From the NCBI RefSeq assembly GCF_002095395.1, contig NZ_MJEI01000096.1:93785-157784 (forward strand): a stretch of 64,000 nucleotides of DNA. The letters are read 5' to 3'. Shown one piece after another: positions 44,363-52,694 of this stretch. Source of the stretch: Williamsia sp. 1135 (GTDB taxonomy: Bacteria > Actinomycetota > Actinomycetes > Mycobacteriales > Mycobacteriaceae). The notes beneath the pieces were generated by a model, which had not been told where the DNA came from, searched no databases, and worked only from the letters and a program-made list of their open reading frames with translations. The position numbers were made by a program, and so were the translations under genes. Each line of letters starts with the position of its first letter. Position 1 is the first letter of the stretch.

Positions 44363-45487
44363 TTACGTCCGTTCGGGGGACCTGGAGAGTACGGCTTGCA
44401 CCACCCGGGCGGCTTCGCGTCCGGCCCGATTCGCGCCGATCGTCGAGGCCGACGGACCGTAACCCAGCAGTTGCACACGTGGTTCGGCTTCGACCACGGT
44501 GGCAAGTCGGCCTGTCATGACGATGCCGCCGCCCGGTCCGCGTAGCTTCAGCGGCGCGAGGTGGTCGAGTGAGCTGCGAAAGCCGGTGCACCAGAGGATG
44601 ACGTCGACGTCCAGGTGATCGGTGCCGGCCTGCCCAGTGGTGCAATCCCAGCACACGCCGGTCTCGGTGATGCGGGTGAACATCGGTCGCCACTCCAAGA
44701 TGCCGTCGGCCCTGGCCTGCCGGATCGAGTCGTTGACGGGCAGACCTGTCACCGACACCACGGAGCCCGGTGCGAGGCCGGCGCGCACGCGCTCCTCGAC
44801 CCGGGCGACCGCGGCGCGGCCCTGCTCGGCGGTGAAAGAGCGTTCGGTGAATCGAGGTTCCGTCCTGCTGCACCAAAAGGTCTGCACCCCGTCGGCGTTG
44901 CGTGCAATCTCGATCAGCAGCTGTACGGCGGAGATGCCCGCCCCGACCACCAGGACCCGCTTGCCCGCGAACGCGCCGGGATCGAGGTAGTCGTGGGTGT
45001 GTAGCTGTGCGCCGGTGAAGGTTTCGATTCCCGGGACATAGGGGATGAAGGGGCGGTCCCAGGTGCCGGTCGCGTTGATCACGGTGCGCGCCAGCAGGTC
45101 TGATCCGTCGGACGCCGTCACCCGGAAATCGTCGCCGTCTTTGGACACCGCGCGGATATGAACCGGACGCTGCACGTTCAGGCCGAACTTCTCCTCGTAT
45201 TGCGCGAAGTAGTCGGGTACGGCCGTGCGTGCGGGCCAGTGGTCGCATTTCATCCCGAGCGCCTCGGACAATCCGAGGCCCGGGAGGTCGTGGACATTGT
45301 TTGCTCCGGCCAAAGTCAGTGTCGGCCAGCGAAATTGCCACGCACCCCCGGGGCCCGGGGAGTGGTCCAGCATGAGGGTGCGGTCACCGAGACCGAACCG
45401 GTGAAGGTAGTACCCGGCGGACAGACCTGCCTGACCGCCGCCGATCACCAGCACATCGGTGCGACCTCCGAGGACATCATCGTTCAC
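44363..45487 (-). CDS. Flavin-containing NAD(P)-binding monooxygenase
   Basis: 374 residues. Two Rossmann motifs: VLVIGGGQAGLSAGYYLHRFGLG (FAD) and KRVLVVGAGISAVQLLIEIARNADGVQTFWCSR (NADPH), with the ATGTWDRPFIPYVPG linker and a late ILWCTGFRSSLDHLAPL, as in group B flavin monooxygenases. Translation probably starts at the second GTG (45487), which is exactly seven bases after TACTGT (45500-45495). It is divergent from an enoyl-CoA hydratase gene with only 30 bp between. Substrate unknown. Confidence 0.88.
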   Translation of the reverse strand: MNDDVLGGRTDVLVIGGGQAGLSAGYYLHRFGLGDRTLMLDHSPGPGGAWQFRWPTLTLAGANNVHDLPGLGLSEALGMKCDHWPARTAVPDYFAQYEEKFGLNVQRPVHIRAVSKDGDDFRVTASDGSDLLARTVINATGTWDRPFIPYVPGIETFTGAQLHTHDYLDPGAFAGKRVLVVGAGISAVQLLIEIARNADGVQTFWCSRTEPRFTERSFTAEQGRAAVARVEERVRAGLAPGSVVSVTGLPVNDSIRQARADGILEWRPMFTRITETGVCWDCTTGQAGTDHLDVDVILWCTGFRSSLDHLAPLKLRGPGGGIVMTGRLATVVEAEPRVQLLGYGPSASTIGANRAGREAARVVQAVLSRSPERT

Positions 45488-45494
45488 CACTCAA

Positions 45495-45510
45495 ACAGTA
45501 GCTGTACGCT
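45495..45510. promoter_or_regulatory. Back-to-back leaderless promoters
   Basis: TACTGT on the minus strand (45500-45495) serves the monooxygenase GTG and TACGCT on the plus strand (45505-45510) serves the hydratase ATG, each seven bases from its start codon. The -35 region of each must lie inside the other gene's first codons. Confidence 0.6.
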
Positions 45511-45517
45511 GACCCCC

Positions 45518-46249
45518 ATGATTGGGACCAGCCGGGACGGCGACGTGCTGACCATTGAACTCCAGCGAGAAGACCAGCGAAACGCGCTCAACCACGAACT
45601 GGTGGAGGCGCTGTCGGAGGCTTTGACCGACGCGGTCGACGCCGGAGCGCGCGCCATCGTCCTCACAGGTCGGGGCACCGTTTTCTGTGCGGGCGCCGAT
45701 CTGTCGGGGCCGGTGTACGAGGAGAACTTCCTCGACAAGCTGTTGGCGATGCTCGGTGTCATCGAGAGCATCCCGGTGCCGGTGATCGCGGCTCTGAACG
45801 GCCCGGCGATCGGTGCGGGTCTGCAGCTCGCGCTGGCGGCGGACCTTCGGGTCATGGCGCCTACGGCGTTCTGCGGAATTCCTGCGGCCAAAATCGGTGT
45901 CACGGTTGACGAGTGGACCATCAGGCGGCTCGTGTCGCTGGTGGGCGCGGGCGACGCTGCAGGGATCCTGATCGGCTGCGACTCGCTGACCTCCGAGCGT
46001 GCGTCCGCGGTTGGCTTCGCCAATCGCATCGGTGATCTGGGCGAGGCGCAGCGGTGGGCCGAGATGATCGCAACACTGGCGCCTCTGACATTGCAGCATT
46101 ACAAGCTGGTGCTCAGCGACGACGGTGCGCGCAACCCGGCTCCCGAGTCCCACCGCGCCGCGATGGTGAAGGCCTGGCAGAGCCAGGACATGGCAGAGGG
46201 GCGCGCCGCGCGGTCGGAGAAGCGTCCGCCCGTCTTCACCGGTCGCTGA
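45518..46249 (+). CDS. Enoyl-CoA hydratase/isomerase family protein
   Basis: 243 residues, crotonase fold: LQREDQRNALNHELVEAL, VLTGRGTVFCAGADLSG (oxyanion hole), AALNGPAIGAGLQLALAADLRVMAP (second oxyanion strand) and FCGIPAAKIGVTVDEWTIRRLVSLVG. The catalytic Glu positions are not both clear, so hydratase versus isomerase is open. ATG 45518 is decided by TACGCT seven bases upstream, not by the much longer open frame that starts inside the monooxygenase. Recalled mycobacterial echA6-like proteins are similar. Confidence 0.87.
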   Translation: MIGTSRDGDVLTIELQREDQRNALNHELVEALSEALTDAVDAGARAIVLTGRGTVFCAGADLSGPVYEENFLDKLLAMLGVIESIPVPVIAALNGPAIGAGLQLALAADLRVMAPTAFCGIPAAKIGVTVDEWTIRRLVSLVGAGDAAGILIGCDSLTSERASAVGFANRIGDLGEAQRWAEMIATLAPLTLQHYKLVLSDDGARNPAPESHRAAMVKAWQSQDMAEGRAARSEKRPPVFTGR

Positions 46250-46304
46250 CGCGCCGTTCCGGTAGCTGAATCTCCGGGCCCGCGGCGGCAGGTCCCAAAT
46301 GTCC

Positions 46305-46331
46305 GTTTCTAGTGGTTTTCATATCGGTAAC
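46305..46331 (+). promoter_or_regulatory. GlnR-like box upstream of NCS1 permease
   Basis: GTTTC-n6-TTTTC-n6-GTAAC at exact 11-bp spacing; on the other strand GTTAC-n6-GAAAA-n6-GAAAC, a good match to the GlnR a/b-site pattern. It sits about 45-70 bp upstream of the start point predicted from TAAGTT (46364-46369), a class I activator position. Confidence 0.62.
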
Positions 46332-46423
46332 ACGACAGCAGCCCGCCAGATACATGGCGGCCATAAGTTCAGCCAGTCTTCAGCAAAGAGGGCGCGCGGG
46401 ATGCTGCACGTGAGGGGATATGA

Positions 46424-48112
46424 ATGTCAGTGGACAACTCGGGGAAGGCGGCGGACCCGTTAGCGGGTGCCGAATTACCCAGCAACATCAATGCGATGAG
46501 CGAGACGCTCGAGGACTACACCTTGAGATTCGCCCCTCGCAGCTACCGCAAATGGGGTCCCGCGGTTGTCGCGACCTCTGCTCTCGGCGGTATCGCCTAT
46601 CTCGCCGACTTTGCCATCGGCGCCAACATCGGTATCGCCAACGGTACCGGTAACGCGCTGTGGGGCATTCTCATCTTCGCGGTGGTCATCGTCCTCACCG
46701 GATATCCGCTGGCGTACTACGCGGCTCGGTACAACATCGACCTCGACCTCATCACCCGCGGTAGCGGCTTCGGCTACTACGGGTCGGTGCTCACGAACGT
46801 CATCTTCGCGTCGTTCACCTTCATCTTCTTCGCCCTTGAGGGCTCGATCATGGCCCAGGGCCTCAAGCTGGGCCTAGGTATCCCGCTGTGGCTGGGCTAC
46901 CTGATCTCCTCGGTGATGGTCATCCCGCTGGTGATCTACGGCATGAAGACCCTTGCCACCCTGCAGGTGTGGACCACGCCGCTGTGGCTGGTCATGATGG
47001 TTCTCCCGTTCCTGTACCTGGTCATCAAGCATCCCGATGCCATCGGTGACTTCCTCGCGTTCAGCGGCGGGACCGATGCGCAGGGTGGTCACGGCGTCAG
47101 CTTCGCCGGCACGATGCTCGCTGCCGGTGTCTGTCTGTCCCTCATCGCGCAGATCGCCGAACAGATCGACTATCTGCGGTTCATGCCGCCCAAGACGCCC
47201 GAGAACTCGCGTCGCTGGTGGACCGCCGTCATCACGGCCGGACCCGGTTGGGTGTTCTTCGGCGCCATCAAGCAGATCGTCGGCCTGTTCCTCGCCGTCT
47301 ACCTGATCATGAACTTCGCCGACGAGGCGGACGTCGCCAACGAGCCGGTGCAGCAGTTCCTGGCGGTCTACGAGGAGTTCATGCCGCACTGGCTGGCCAT
47401 GACCCTCGCGGTGATCCTGGTCGTCATCTCCCAGATCAAGATCAACGTCACCAACGCGTACTCGGGTTCACTGGCCTGGACCAACAGCTTCACCCGCGTC
47501 ACCAAGACGTACCCGGGTCGCCTGTTCTTCGTGTTCTTCAACGTCGCGATCGCGTTGGTCCTGATGGAAGCCAACATGTTCAGCTTCCTCAACAACATCT
47601 TGAACTTCTACGCCAACATCGCCATCGCCTGGATCGTGGTCGTCGCCTCGGACATCGCGATCAACAAGTACCTGCTGAAGATCTCGCCGAAGGTGCCCGA
47701 GTTCCGTCGCGGCATGCTCTACAACTTCAACCCGGTCGGCTTCGTCAGCGTGATCCTCGCCGGTGGCCTCTCGATCCTGGTGTACTTCCACGCGTTCGGT
47801 GATGCCATCCAGCCGTACTCACCTCTTATCGCGTTGATCCTGGGGCTGTTCCTGCCGCCGATCATCGCGCTCGCGACGAAGGGTAAGTACTACCTGCGAC
47901 GCACCGACGACGGCATCGACCTGCCGATGTTCGACGAGCACGGCAACCCGGCCGACGACAAGCTCATGTGCTGCGTCACCGGAATCGAGTTCGAGCGTCC
48001 CGACATGCTCATGTCGGCGAAGCCAGGTCCGAACGGAGAGAAGCAATACATCAGTTCGTTGGCCCTCTCCTGTGACAAGACCGGGGAGCACGTGCTGCCC
48101 GCCCAGAAGTAG
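46424..48112 (+). CDS. NCS1 family purine-cytosine-type permease
   Basis: 562 residues with about 12 helices. The N-terminus TLRFAPRSYRKWGPAVVATSALGGIAYLADFAIG and the central ITRGSGFGYYGS and INVTNAYSGSLAWTNSF are characteristic of the NCS1 cytosine/purine/allantoin transporter family. A cytosolic C-terminus of about 70 residues includes a CC pair (LMCCVTGIEFERPDM) and is longer than usual. ATG 46424 has GAGGGG about eight bases upstream. A GlnR-like box upstream and the nitrogen-rich substrates of the family support nitrogen control. The substrate is not fixed. Confidence 0.9.
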   Translation: MSVDNSGKAADPLAGAELPSNINAMSETLEDYTLRFAPRSYRKWGPAVVATSALGGIAYLADFAIGANIGIANGTGNALWGILIFAVVIVLTGYPLAYYAARYNIDLDLITRGSGFGYYGSVLTNVIFASFTFIFFALEGSIMAQGLKLGLGIPLWLGYLISSVMVIPLVIYGMKTLATLQVWTTPLWLVMMVLPFLYLVIKHPDAIGDFLAFSGGTDAQGGHGVSFAGTMLAAGVCLSLIAQIAEQIDYLRFMPPKTPENSRRWWTAVITAGPGWVFFGAIKQIVGLFLAVYLIMNFADEADVANEPVQQFLAVYEEFMPHWLAMTLAVILVVISQIKINVTNAYSGSLAWTNSFTRVTKTYPGRLFFVFFNVAIALVLMEANMFSFLNNILNFYANIAIAWIVVVASDIAINKYLLKISPKVPEFRRGMLYNFNPVGFVSVILAGGLSILVYFHAFGDAIQPYSPLIALILGLFLPPIIALATKGKYYLRRTDDGIDLPMFDEHGNPADDKLMCCVTGIEFERPDMLMSAKPGPNGEKQYISSLALSCDKTGEHVLPAQK

Positions 48113-48123
48113 TCCTTCTCGAG

Positions 48124-48192
48124 CAAACCCACCCGTTCCGGTCAAAACCACGGGGTTCGAACCCCTGGCTTTGGCCAGAACGGGTGGGTTTG
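48124..48192. terminator. 69-bp near-perfect hairpin after NCS1 permease
   Basis: Arms begin with a perfect 15-bp match (CAAACCCACCCGTTC at 48124-48138 with 48178-48192) and continue inward with a few mismatches to a TTCG centre. It starts 11 bases after the permease stop. The size suggests an inserted palindromic element serving as terminator. Confidence 0.8.
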
Positions 48193-48213
48193 TGTTTGGC
48201 GGCCTGACGTTAG

Positions 48214-48238
48214 TTGCACACGCTGACTACCTGTGCAA
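48214..48238. promoter_or_regulatory. MarR-type operator
   Basis: Perfect inverted repeat TTGCACA-N11-TGTGCAA immediately upstream of the -10 TAACCT (48244-48249) of the marR gene. Position fits autoregulation. Confidence 0.6.
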
Positions 48239-48255
48239 GCTGGTAACCTGTGCCG

Positions 48256-48714
48256 ATGGGGATCGCAGACGACGCGGTGGAGATCCGATCGCAGGGCTGG
48301 CGCACGTTGGCCGCGCTGCACGGGGTTCTCGACACCGAACTCGAACGCGCGCTGCAGCGTGAACACAAACTCTCGGTCGTCGAATACACGGTGCTCGACG
48401 CCCTGAGCCGCCAAGATGGCTGGCATATGCGCATGGCGCAGCTGGCCCGAGCGGCCGCCCTCAGCTCCAGTGCGACCACCCGGCTGGTCAACCGCCTCGA
48501 GGATCGAAAGCTGCTGCGGCGCATCATCTGCGCGGATGACCGGCGCGGTATCTACACCGAACTCACCGAGGGCGGGCGAGAGCTGCTCGAACAAGCTCGC
48601 CCCACCCACGACTCGACTCTCGAGTCAGCTCTCGACGATGCCTGCCGGACACCCGAGCTGGCTCCATTGGTTGCCGCGCTGCACGAGTTGTCGGCGGCCT
48701 CGGTGACCGCCTGA
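48256..48714 (+). CDS. MarR family transcriptional regulator
   Basis: 152 residues. MarR fold: LSVVEYTVLDALSRQDGWHMRMAQLARAAALSSSATTRLVNRLEDRKLLRRIICADDRRGIYTELTEGG contains the helix-turn-helix and wing. ATG 48256 is chosen over GTG 48250 because it lies six bases after TAACCT (leaderless). An inverted repeat precedes it, and a second palindrome lies before the next gene, an NAD(P)-binding oxidoreductase 113 bp downstream, its likely target. Such pairs usually answer to electrophile or oxidative stress. Confidence 0.92.
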   Translation: MGIADDAVEIRSQGWRTLAALHGVLDTELERALQREHKLSVVEYTVLDALSRQDGWHMRMAQLARAAALSSSATTRLVNRLEDRKLLRRIICADDRRGIYTELTEGGRELLEQARPTHDSTLESALDDACRTPELAPLVAALHELSAASVTA

Positions 48715-48769
48715 CCCACCCTGCTCTGGTTTGAGCCGATGACGCCGGTGGAATGCCATCGCTGATGGT

Positions 48770-48786
48770 CTTGTTGGACCAACAAG
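48770..48786. promoter_or_regulatory. Palindrome before NAD(P)-binding oxidoreductase
   Basis: CTTGTTGG-A-CCAACAAG, perfect 8-bp arms with a 1-bp centre, about 50 bases before the oxidoreductase start. It is too short to be a strong terminator in this genome and looks like an operator. It differs from the dyad before marR, so the same protein need not bind both. Confidence 0.55.
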
Positions 48787-48827
48787 TGCCCTAGCAGGGC
48801 AAGCCCATCAACGACGAAGGGATTCAC

Positions 48828-49490
48828 ATGTCACGTGTTGCCATTATCGGAGGTCACGGCAAGATCGCGCTCCAGCTCGCCAAGATTCTGACAGGCGAAG
48901 GGCACGAGGTCAGTTCGCTGATTCGTAACCCGGATCAGTCCGACGACATCAAGGCAACCGGCGCGACCCCGGTCATCGCCGACGTCGAGAATCTCTCCAC
49001 CGACGAGATCGGTGAGGCCATCAAGGGCCATGACGCCGTGGTGTTCTCGGCCGGTGCCGGCGGAGGCAACCCTGACCGTACGTACGCGGTCGATCGGGAT
49101 GCGGCCATTCGCAGCATCGACGCCGCCCTGAAGGTTGACGTACCCCGATACCTGATCGTCTCGTACTTCGGCGCCGGACTGGATCACGGAGTCCCCGAAG
49201 GGGATTCGTTCTACGCGTATGCCGAGGCCAAGGCCGAGGCGGACGACTACCTGCGCAAGACGACGCTGCTGTGGACGATCATCGGGCCGGGCAAGCTCAC
49301 CGACGACGCCGGCACCGGCAGGATCGCGACCAAAGAGCGCGGCGCCGACTACGACGGGGTGCCACGCGCGGACGTCGCTGCGGTCATCGCCGCTGCACTG
49401 CAGACGCCATCGAGCGTCGGAACCACCATCGATTTCGTCAGCGGCGAGACCCCGATCGCCGAGGCGGTCAAGGGTGCCGCACCCGCGTAA
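48828..49490 (+). CDS. NAD(P)-binding oxidoreductase (atypical SDR, NmrA-like)
   Basis: 220 residues. N-terminal MSRVAIIGGHGKIALQLAKILTGEGHEVSSLIRNPDQ is an NAD(P)(H)-binding Rossmann start, with VVFSAGAGGG and YLIVSYFGAG in the middle and YAEAKAEADDYLRKTTLLWTIIGPGKLTDD, typical of YwnB/Hscarg-type atypical SDRs. Catalysis by a Tyr-Lys pair is possible but not certain (Y-A-E-A-K). AAGGGA lies before the ATG. It probably forms a regulated pair with the upstream MarR gene. Confidence 0.88.
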   Translation: MSRVAIIGGHGKIALQLAKILTGEGHEVSSLIRNPDQSDDIKATGATPVIADVENLSTDEIGEAIKGHDAVVFSAGAGGGNPDRTYAVDRDAAIRSIDAALKVDVPRYLIVSYFGAGLDHGVPEGDSFYAYAEAKAEADDYLRKTTLLWTIIGPGKLTDDAGTGRIATKERGADYDGVPRADVAAVIAAALQTPSSVGTTIDFVSGETPIAEAVKGAAPA

Positions 49491-49497
49491 CGAGTGG

Positions 49498-50412
49498 TCA
49501 GTCGGGTAGTGACGCCGTCGCTGACGTCCAGTCGAAGTCGCCGTGGTCACTGCCCAGACCCGTCGCCACCACCCCGGCGACCGCACATCCCAGCTGTGCG
49601 GCCCGCAGCAGACTGAAATCGTTCAACCGGCCAGCTATGAACCCGGCCGAGAACGCATCCCCGCAGCCACTGGTGTCGACGACCTCGACATCGGTGGCTG
49701 CGGCGTGCTCGGCCGCAGTGGCCGTCACCGCCCAGGCGCCGTCGGCGCCCGCCGTCACCGCCACGCATCCCACTCCGCGTTCGATCAGCACGCGGCACGC
49801 TGCGACGAGGTCAGTGGCCCCGGTGAAACCGAGTACCTGTTCGTCGTTGGGCAGCAGATAGTCGAGATGCGGCAGAACGGGCTCGATCCACGCCAGCACC
49901 CCGGGGTCGCCGGGTGCCAGGATGTCGGCCGAGATGGTCACCCCTGCAGCGCGGATCCGTTCGAGCGTCGGCGCGAGCTCGGCTGGGTTGAGCAGCTCGG
50001 GTGCCCCGATGTGTACGTGGTCCGCCGATGTGAGGAGCTCGATCGGGACCTGGTCCAGCGGGTACGCCAAGTTGGCGCCGGGCAGGTGCAGGGCGGGCCG
50101 ATCGCCGTTGCTCCGTATGGGCAGAACACTCATCGACGTCGGTTGATCATTTACTCGCAGAAGATGTTCGGTCACGACCCCGAAGCGTTGCAGTTGGGTG
50201 ATCAGCAGGTCGCCGGAGTCGTCGCGGCCCAGGGCCCCGACGGTGGACACTTCAGCTCCCAGTTTGGCGAGGGTGATCGCCGTGCCACCCGCAGGACCGG
50301 CGGGAACCAGTCGGATGTGTGGGACCAATACGGCGCCTTGCCCTTCCGGTATCTGATCGACGGGATGTACCACCACGTCGAGAACGTGGGCGCCAAACGT
50401 CACTACCTGCAT
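49498..50412 (-). CDS. PfkB family carbohydrate kinase
   Basis: 304 residues, ribokinase-like: GPAGGTAITLAKLGAEVSTVGALGRDDSGD (signature 1 region) and VDTSGCGDAFSAGFIAGRL (signature 2; the usual GAGD reads GCGD, keeping the catalytic Asp). It phosphorylates a sugar or nucleoside with ATP. It starts three bases after the stop of the class II aldolase gene, so kinase and aldolase form a two-gene operon, a logical kinase-plus-aldolase route for a pentose, deoxy-sugar or similar. No isomerase is next to them. Confidence 0.88.
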   Translation of the reverse strand: MQVVTFGAHVLDVVVHPVDQIPEGQGAVLVPHIRLVPAGPAGGTAITLAKLGAEVSTVGALGRDDSGDLLITQLQRFGVVTEHLLRVNDQPTSMSVLPIRSNGDRPALHLPGANLAYPLDQVPIELLTSADHVHIGAPELLNPAELAPTLERIRAAGVTISADILAPGDPGVLAWIEPVLPHLDYLLPNDEQVLGFTGATDLVAACRVLIERGVGCVAVTAGADGAWAVTATAAEHAAATDVEVVDTSGCGDAFSAGFIAGRLNDFSLLRAAQLGCAVAGVVATGLGSDHGDFDWTSATASLPD

Positions 50413-50415
50413 CTG

Positions 50416-51066
50416 TCATCTCCTGCTGATCGGCGAGTAGCCGCGTTGCGCCGCCGCGATCGCGACCTGGATGAGTTGGTCTTGGCTCAGGGTGGCGCCG
50501 CCACCCACCGCGGCCATTCGCAGATAGATCTCGGCCAGCCAATCGACGAGTTCTATTCTTTCGCACGCCATTCCGAGTGTGTCGCCATAGGCGACGGAGC
50601 CATGGTTGCGCATCAGTGCTGCGGTGCGCTCGGTCAGCGCATGCGCGACCGCGTCCGTCAACTCCTGGGTTCCGAAGATCTCGTGGGGCGCCACGCGGAT
50701 CGCCCCGCCCAACAACGCAGCCGTGTAGTGGACAGCGGGTAGCTCGTCGACGAGGTTCGCCACCGCGATCGAGGCGATCGGATGTGCGTGGACCACGGCC
50801 AGAGCGTCCGTCGACCGATAGATTTCCAGATGGAGCAACAGCTCCGACGTGGGCTTGTGCTCGGTCTCCTCGACCACCAGTCCGTCGAGGTCGGTCACGA
50901 CCATCTGTTCGGCGGTCACGTCTTGGAGATCGGCGCCGCTGGGCGTTGTGACCACGCGATCGTCGACCCGCATCGACAGGTTGCCGCCGGTCCCGATCAC
51001 GAGACCGCGCTGGGCCAGCCGGTTCGCCGCCAGAGCCAGCCCCGACCTCACCAACTCCGCATCCAT
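50416..51066 (-). CDS. Class II aldolase/adducin family protein
   Basis: 216 residues, FucA/AraD fold: GLVIGTGGNLSMRVDDRVVTTPSG (phosphate site), HKPTSELLLHLEIY (catalytic Glu about 75), VVHAHPIAS (zinc His 93 and 95) and LMRNHGSVAYG (third zinc His). It performs a Zn-dependent retro-aldol cleavage or epimerisation of a phosphosugar. ATG 51066 lies seven bases after TAATCT (51079-51074): leaderless. It is the first gene of the aldolase-kinase operon; the promoter sits beside a strong hairpin that ends the upstream monooxygenase gene. Confidence 0.88.
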   Translation of the reverse strand: MDAELVRSGLALAANRLAQRGLVIGTGGNLSMRVDDRVVTTPSGADLQDVTAEQMVVTDLDGLVVEETEHKPTSELLLHLEIYRSTDALAVVHAHPIASIAVANLVDELPAVHYTAALLGGAIRVAPHEIFGTQELTDAVAHALTERTAALMRNHGSVAYGDTLGMACERIELVDWLAEIYLRMAAVGGGATLSQDQLIQVAIAAAQRGYSPISRR

Positions 51067-51082
51067 GAGGTCGAGATTAACC

Positions 51083-51121
51083 GCCAGTGGCGGCGATCCG
51101 GAATGGATCGCCGCCACTGGC
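51083..51121. terminator. Perfect 17-bp hairpin
   Basis: GCCAGTGGCGGCGATCC (51083-51099), a 5-nt loop and its exact complement (51105-51121), 23 bases after the StyA-like gene on the minus strand. Terminator of that gene; the next promoter follows within a few bases. Confidence 0.85.
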
Positions 51122-51143
51122 CAAAAATGCGTGTCGGGTCAGG

Positions 51144-52517
51144 TCAGACGGCCGGCTCCAACGCCTGGTACTGCGACCGTGAGAAGCGGCCCGCGGGAGC
51201 GAACTTCGCCAGGATCGAGTCGGCGTCCTCTCCCGTGACCTGGGTGATCAGCGACTTCGCATCATCGACCGAGTTGATCGACAGCACCGGGGACGGATCC
51301 GACAGCAGCCCGAACAGCGCCGATCCGAACTTCGGGTTGGTCGCCGCCGCCGGGAACAGGACCGCCGCCAGATCGGCGAACTCGGGATCGCGCAGGAAGA
51401 CCCGAGTCGCCAGGTTTGCGGCATCCACCCGGCTGGTCAGGAAGGTGTTGTACGTGTTGGTTATCCAGGCGTCGTCGAACTCGCCTTCATGGTCCTTGGC
51501 GGCGGCGAGGAACTGGGCAGCCTGGATGAAGCCACTCTGGGCTCCCTGTCCGGTGATGGGGTCGTAGGACACGGCGGTGTCGCCCAGTGCGACGATGCGG
51601 TGACCGCTTGCGGTGTGTCCCAGTGCTTTCCGGACCACGGGTCGAACAGCTCCCTGGATCCACGAATGCGGGTCTTCTTCGATGACACGGGTGCTGAGTA
51701 CTTCGGGAAGGTCCCAGTCGAAGTATTCGCGGTGCAGGTCGATGACGACCTTGTGCGCGGAATGGGCGTCGATGACCGACTGGAATCGCCGCTCCCATTC
51801 GCTGCCCGGCTGTGCCCAGCCGAGGAATGACCAGGACGGCCCGGCGTCCTTGTGCAGATACGGACCCCACCAGCCCTCGCCCTGATCGGCGAAGTTGAAG
51901 GCCTGATGCTTGGCTCCCGCCGAACTCCGATGAGCGAACACGTCATCACCGTGGCCGAGTCCGCCGACTGTGAGGAGCAGAACACTGCGCTGGGGGCTCT
52001 GGTAGGGCGACCGCGACTCATCGACCGAGAACAGGTCGGAGAGACCGGCTTTGCCGGTGGCGACGAAGGTGAGGTCGTTCTCGCCGGCGATGGTGTCGAG
52101 GCGCTCGGGGTCGACGTTCTCGACGACGAAGCGTCCACCTTTTTCCAGGAATTGCGTCAGGCGCTCATCGACCTTGAGCCGGGTGTCGACACCGACCGCC
52201 TCCCAGCCCGGAAAGTCTGCGTCGAAATCGAGGAGTTCGGAGTAATCGTGCCCACTGCCCGTGATGGTCCGCGCGCTGATGCCGGTGACCTGGGGTGCGC
52301 GACCCAGGAAATTGTCTACTCCCAGTGCGGTTTCCGATTGCTGCGAAAGTCCGAACGTCACTGCGGTTCCGGTGGCCGGGATGTCCCGGAAGAGGCTCTG
52401 CTGATCGCGTTCGCTGTAGACGGTGACGTCGAACCCGGCGTTCAGGAACCCGACGGCTGCTGAAATACCCGTCTGGCCGGCTCCGATGATGGCGACGGAA
52501 CGGTTGGTGCTGGTCAT
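51144..52517 (-). CDS. Styrene/indole monooxygenase-like FAD protein (StyA type)
   Basis: 457 residues. The N-terminal FAD motif SVAIIGAGQTGISAAVGFLNAGFDVTVYSERD is followed by the StyA-type body (DFDADFPGWEAVGVDTRLKVDERLTQF; HRIVALGDTAVSYDPITGQGAQSGFIQAAQF, the second FAD-binding DG-like motif reading LGDTA). The family epoxidises styrene or indole using FADH2 supplied by a separate reductase StyB. No reductase is adjacent, and no fused one is present. ATG 52517 has GGAGATC upstream and TATGAT (52547-52542) as -10. Natural substrate unknown. Confidence 0.85.
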   Translation of the reverse strand: MTSTNRSVAIIGAGQTGISAAVGFLNAGFDVTVYSERDQQSLFRDIPATGTAVTFGLSQQSETALGVDNFLGRAPQVTGISARTITGSGHDYSELLDFDADFPGWEAVGVDTRLKVDERLTQFLEKGGRFVVENVDPERLDTIAGENDLTFVATGKAGLSDLFSVDESRSPYQSPQRSVLLLTVGGLGHGDDVFAHRSSAGAKHQAFNFADQGEGWWGPYLHKDAGPSWSFLGWAQPGSEWERRFQSVIDAHSAHKVVIDLHREYFDWDLPEVLSTRVIEEDPHSWIQGAVRPVVRKALGHTASGHRIVALGDTAVSYDPITGQGAQSGFIQAAQFLAAAKDHEGEFDDAWITNTYNTFLTSRVDAANLATRVFLRDPEFADLAAVLFPAAATNPKFGSALFGLLSDPSPVLSINSVDDAKSLITQVTGEDADSILAKFAPAGRFSRSQYQALEPAV

Positions 52518-52694
52518 TCGGCGATCTCCAATGCTGGTCGAATCATATTTGTCTAGAGGCGAATACGGAGAGCATCCGCCCCGGGTCGGATCAGCGGAAC
52601 CCTTCGGATCAGCGGGAGATTAACTATCGGCGGAATGTCCGACGTCGATGCGAGGCCTGCGACACTGAAGCCAACCGTCGACGTGAGGACCACT

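Noticed and set aside
48150..48170. T-arm-like GGGGTTCGAACCCC suggesting a tRNA
   Set aside because: No acceptor, D or anticodon arm around it; it is the centre of a long hairpin.
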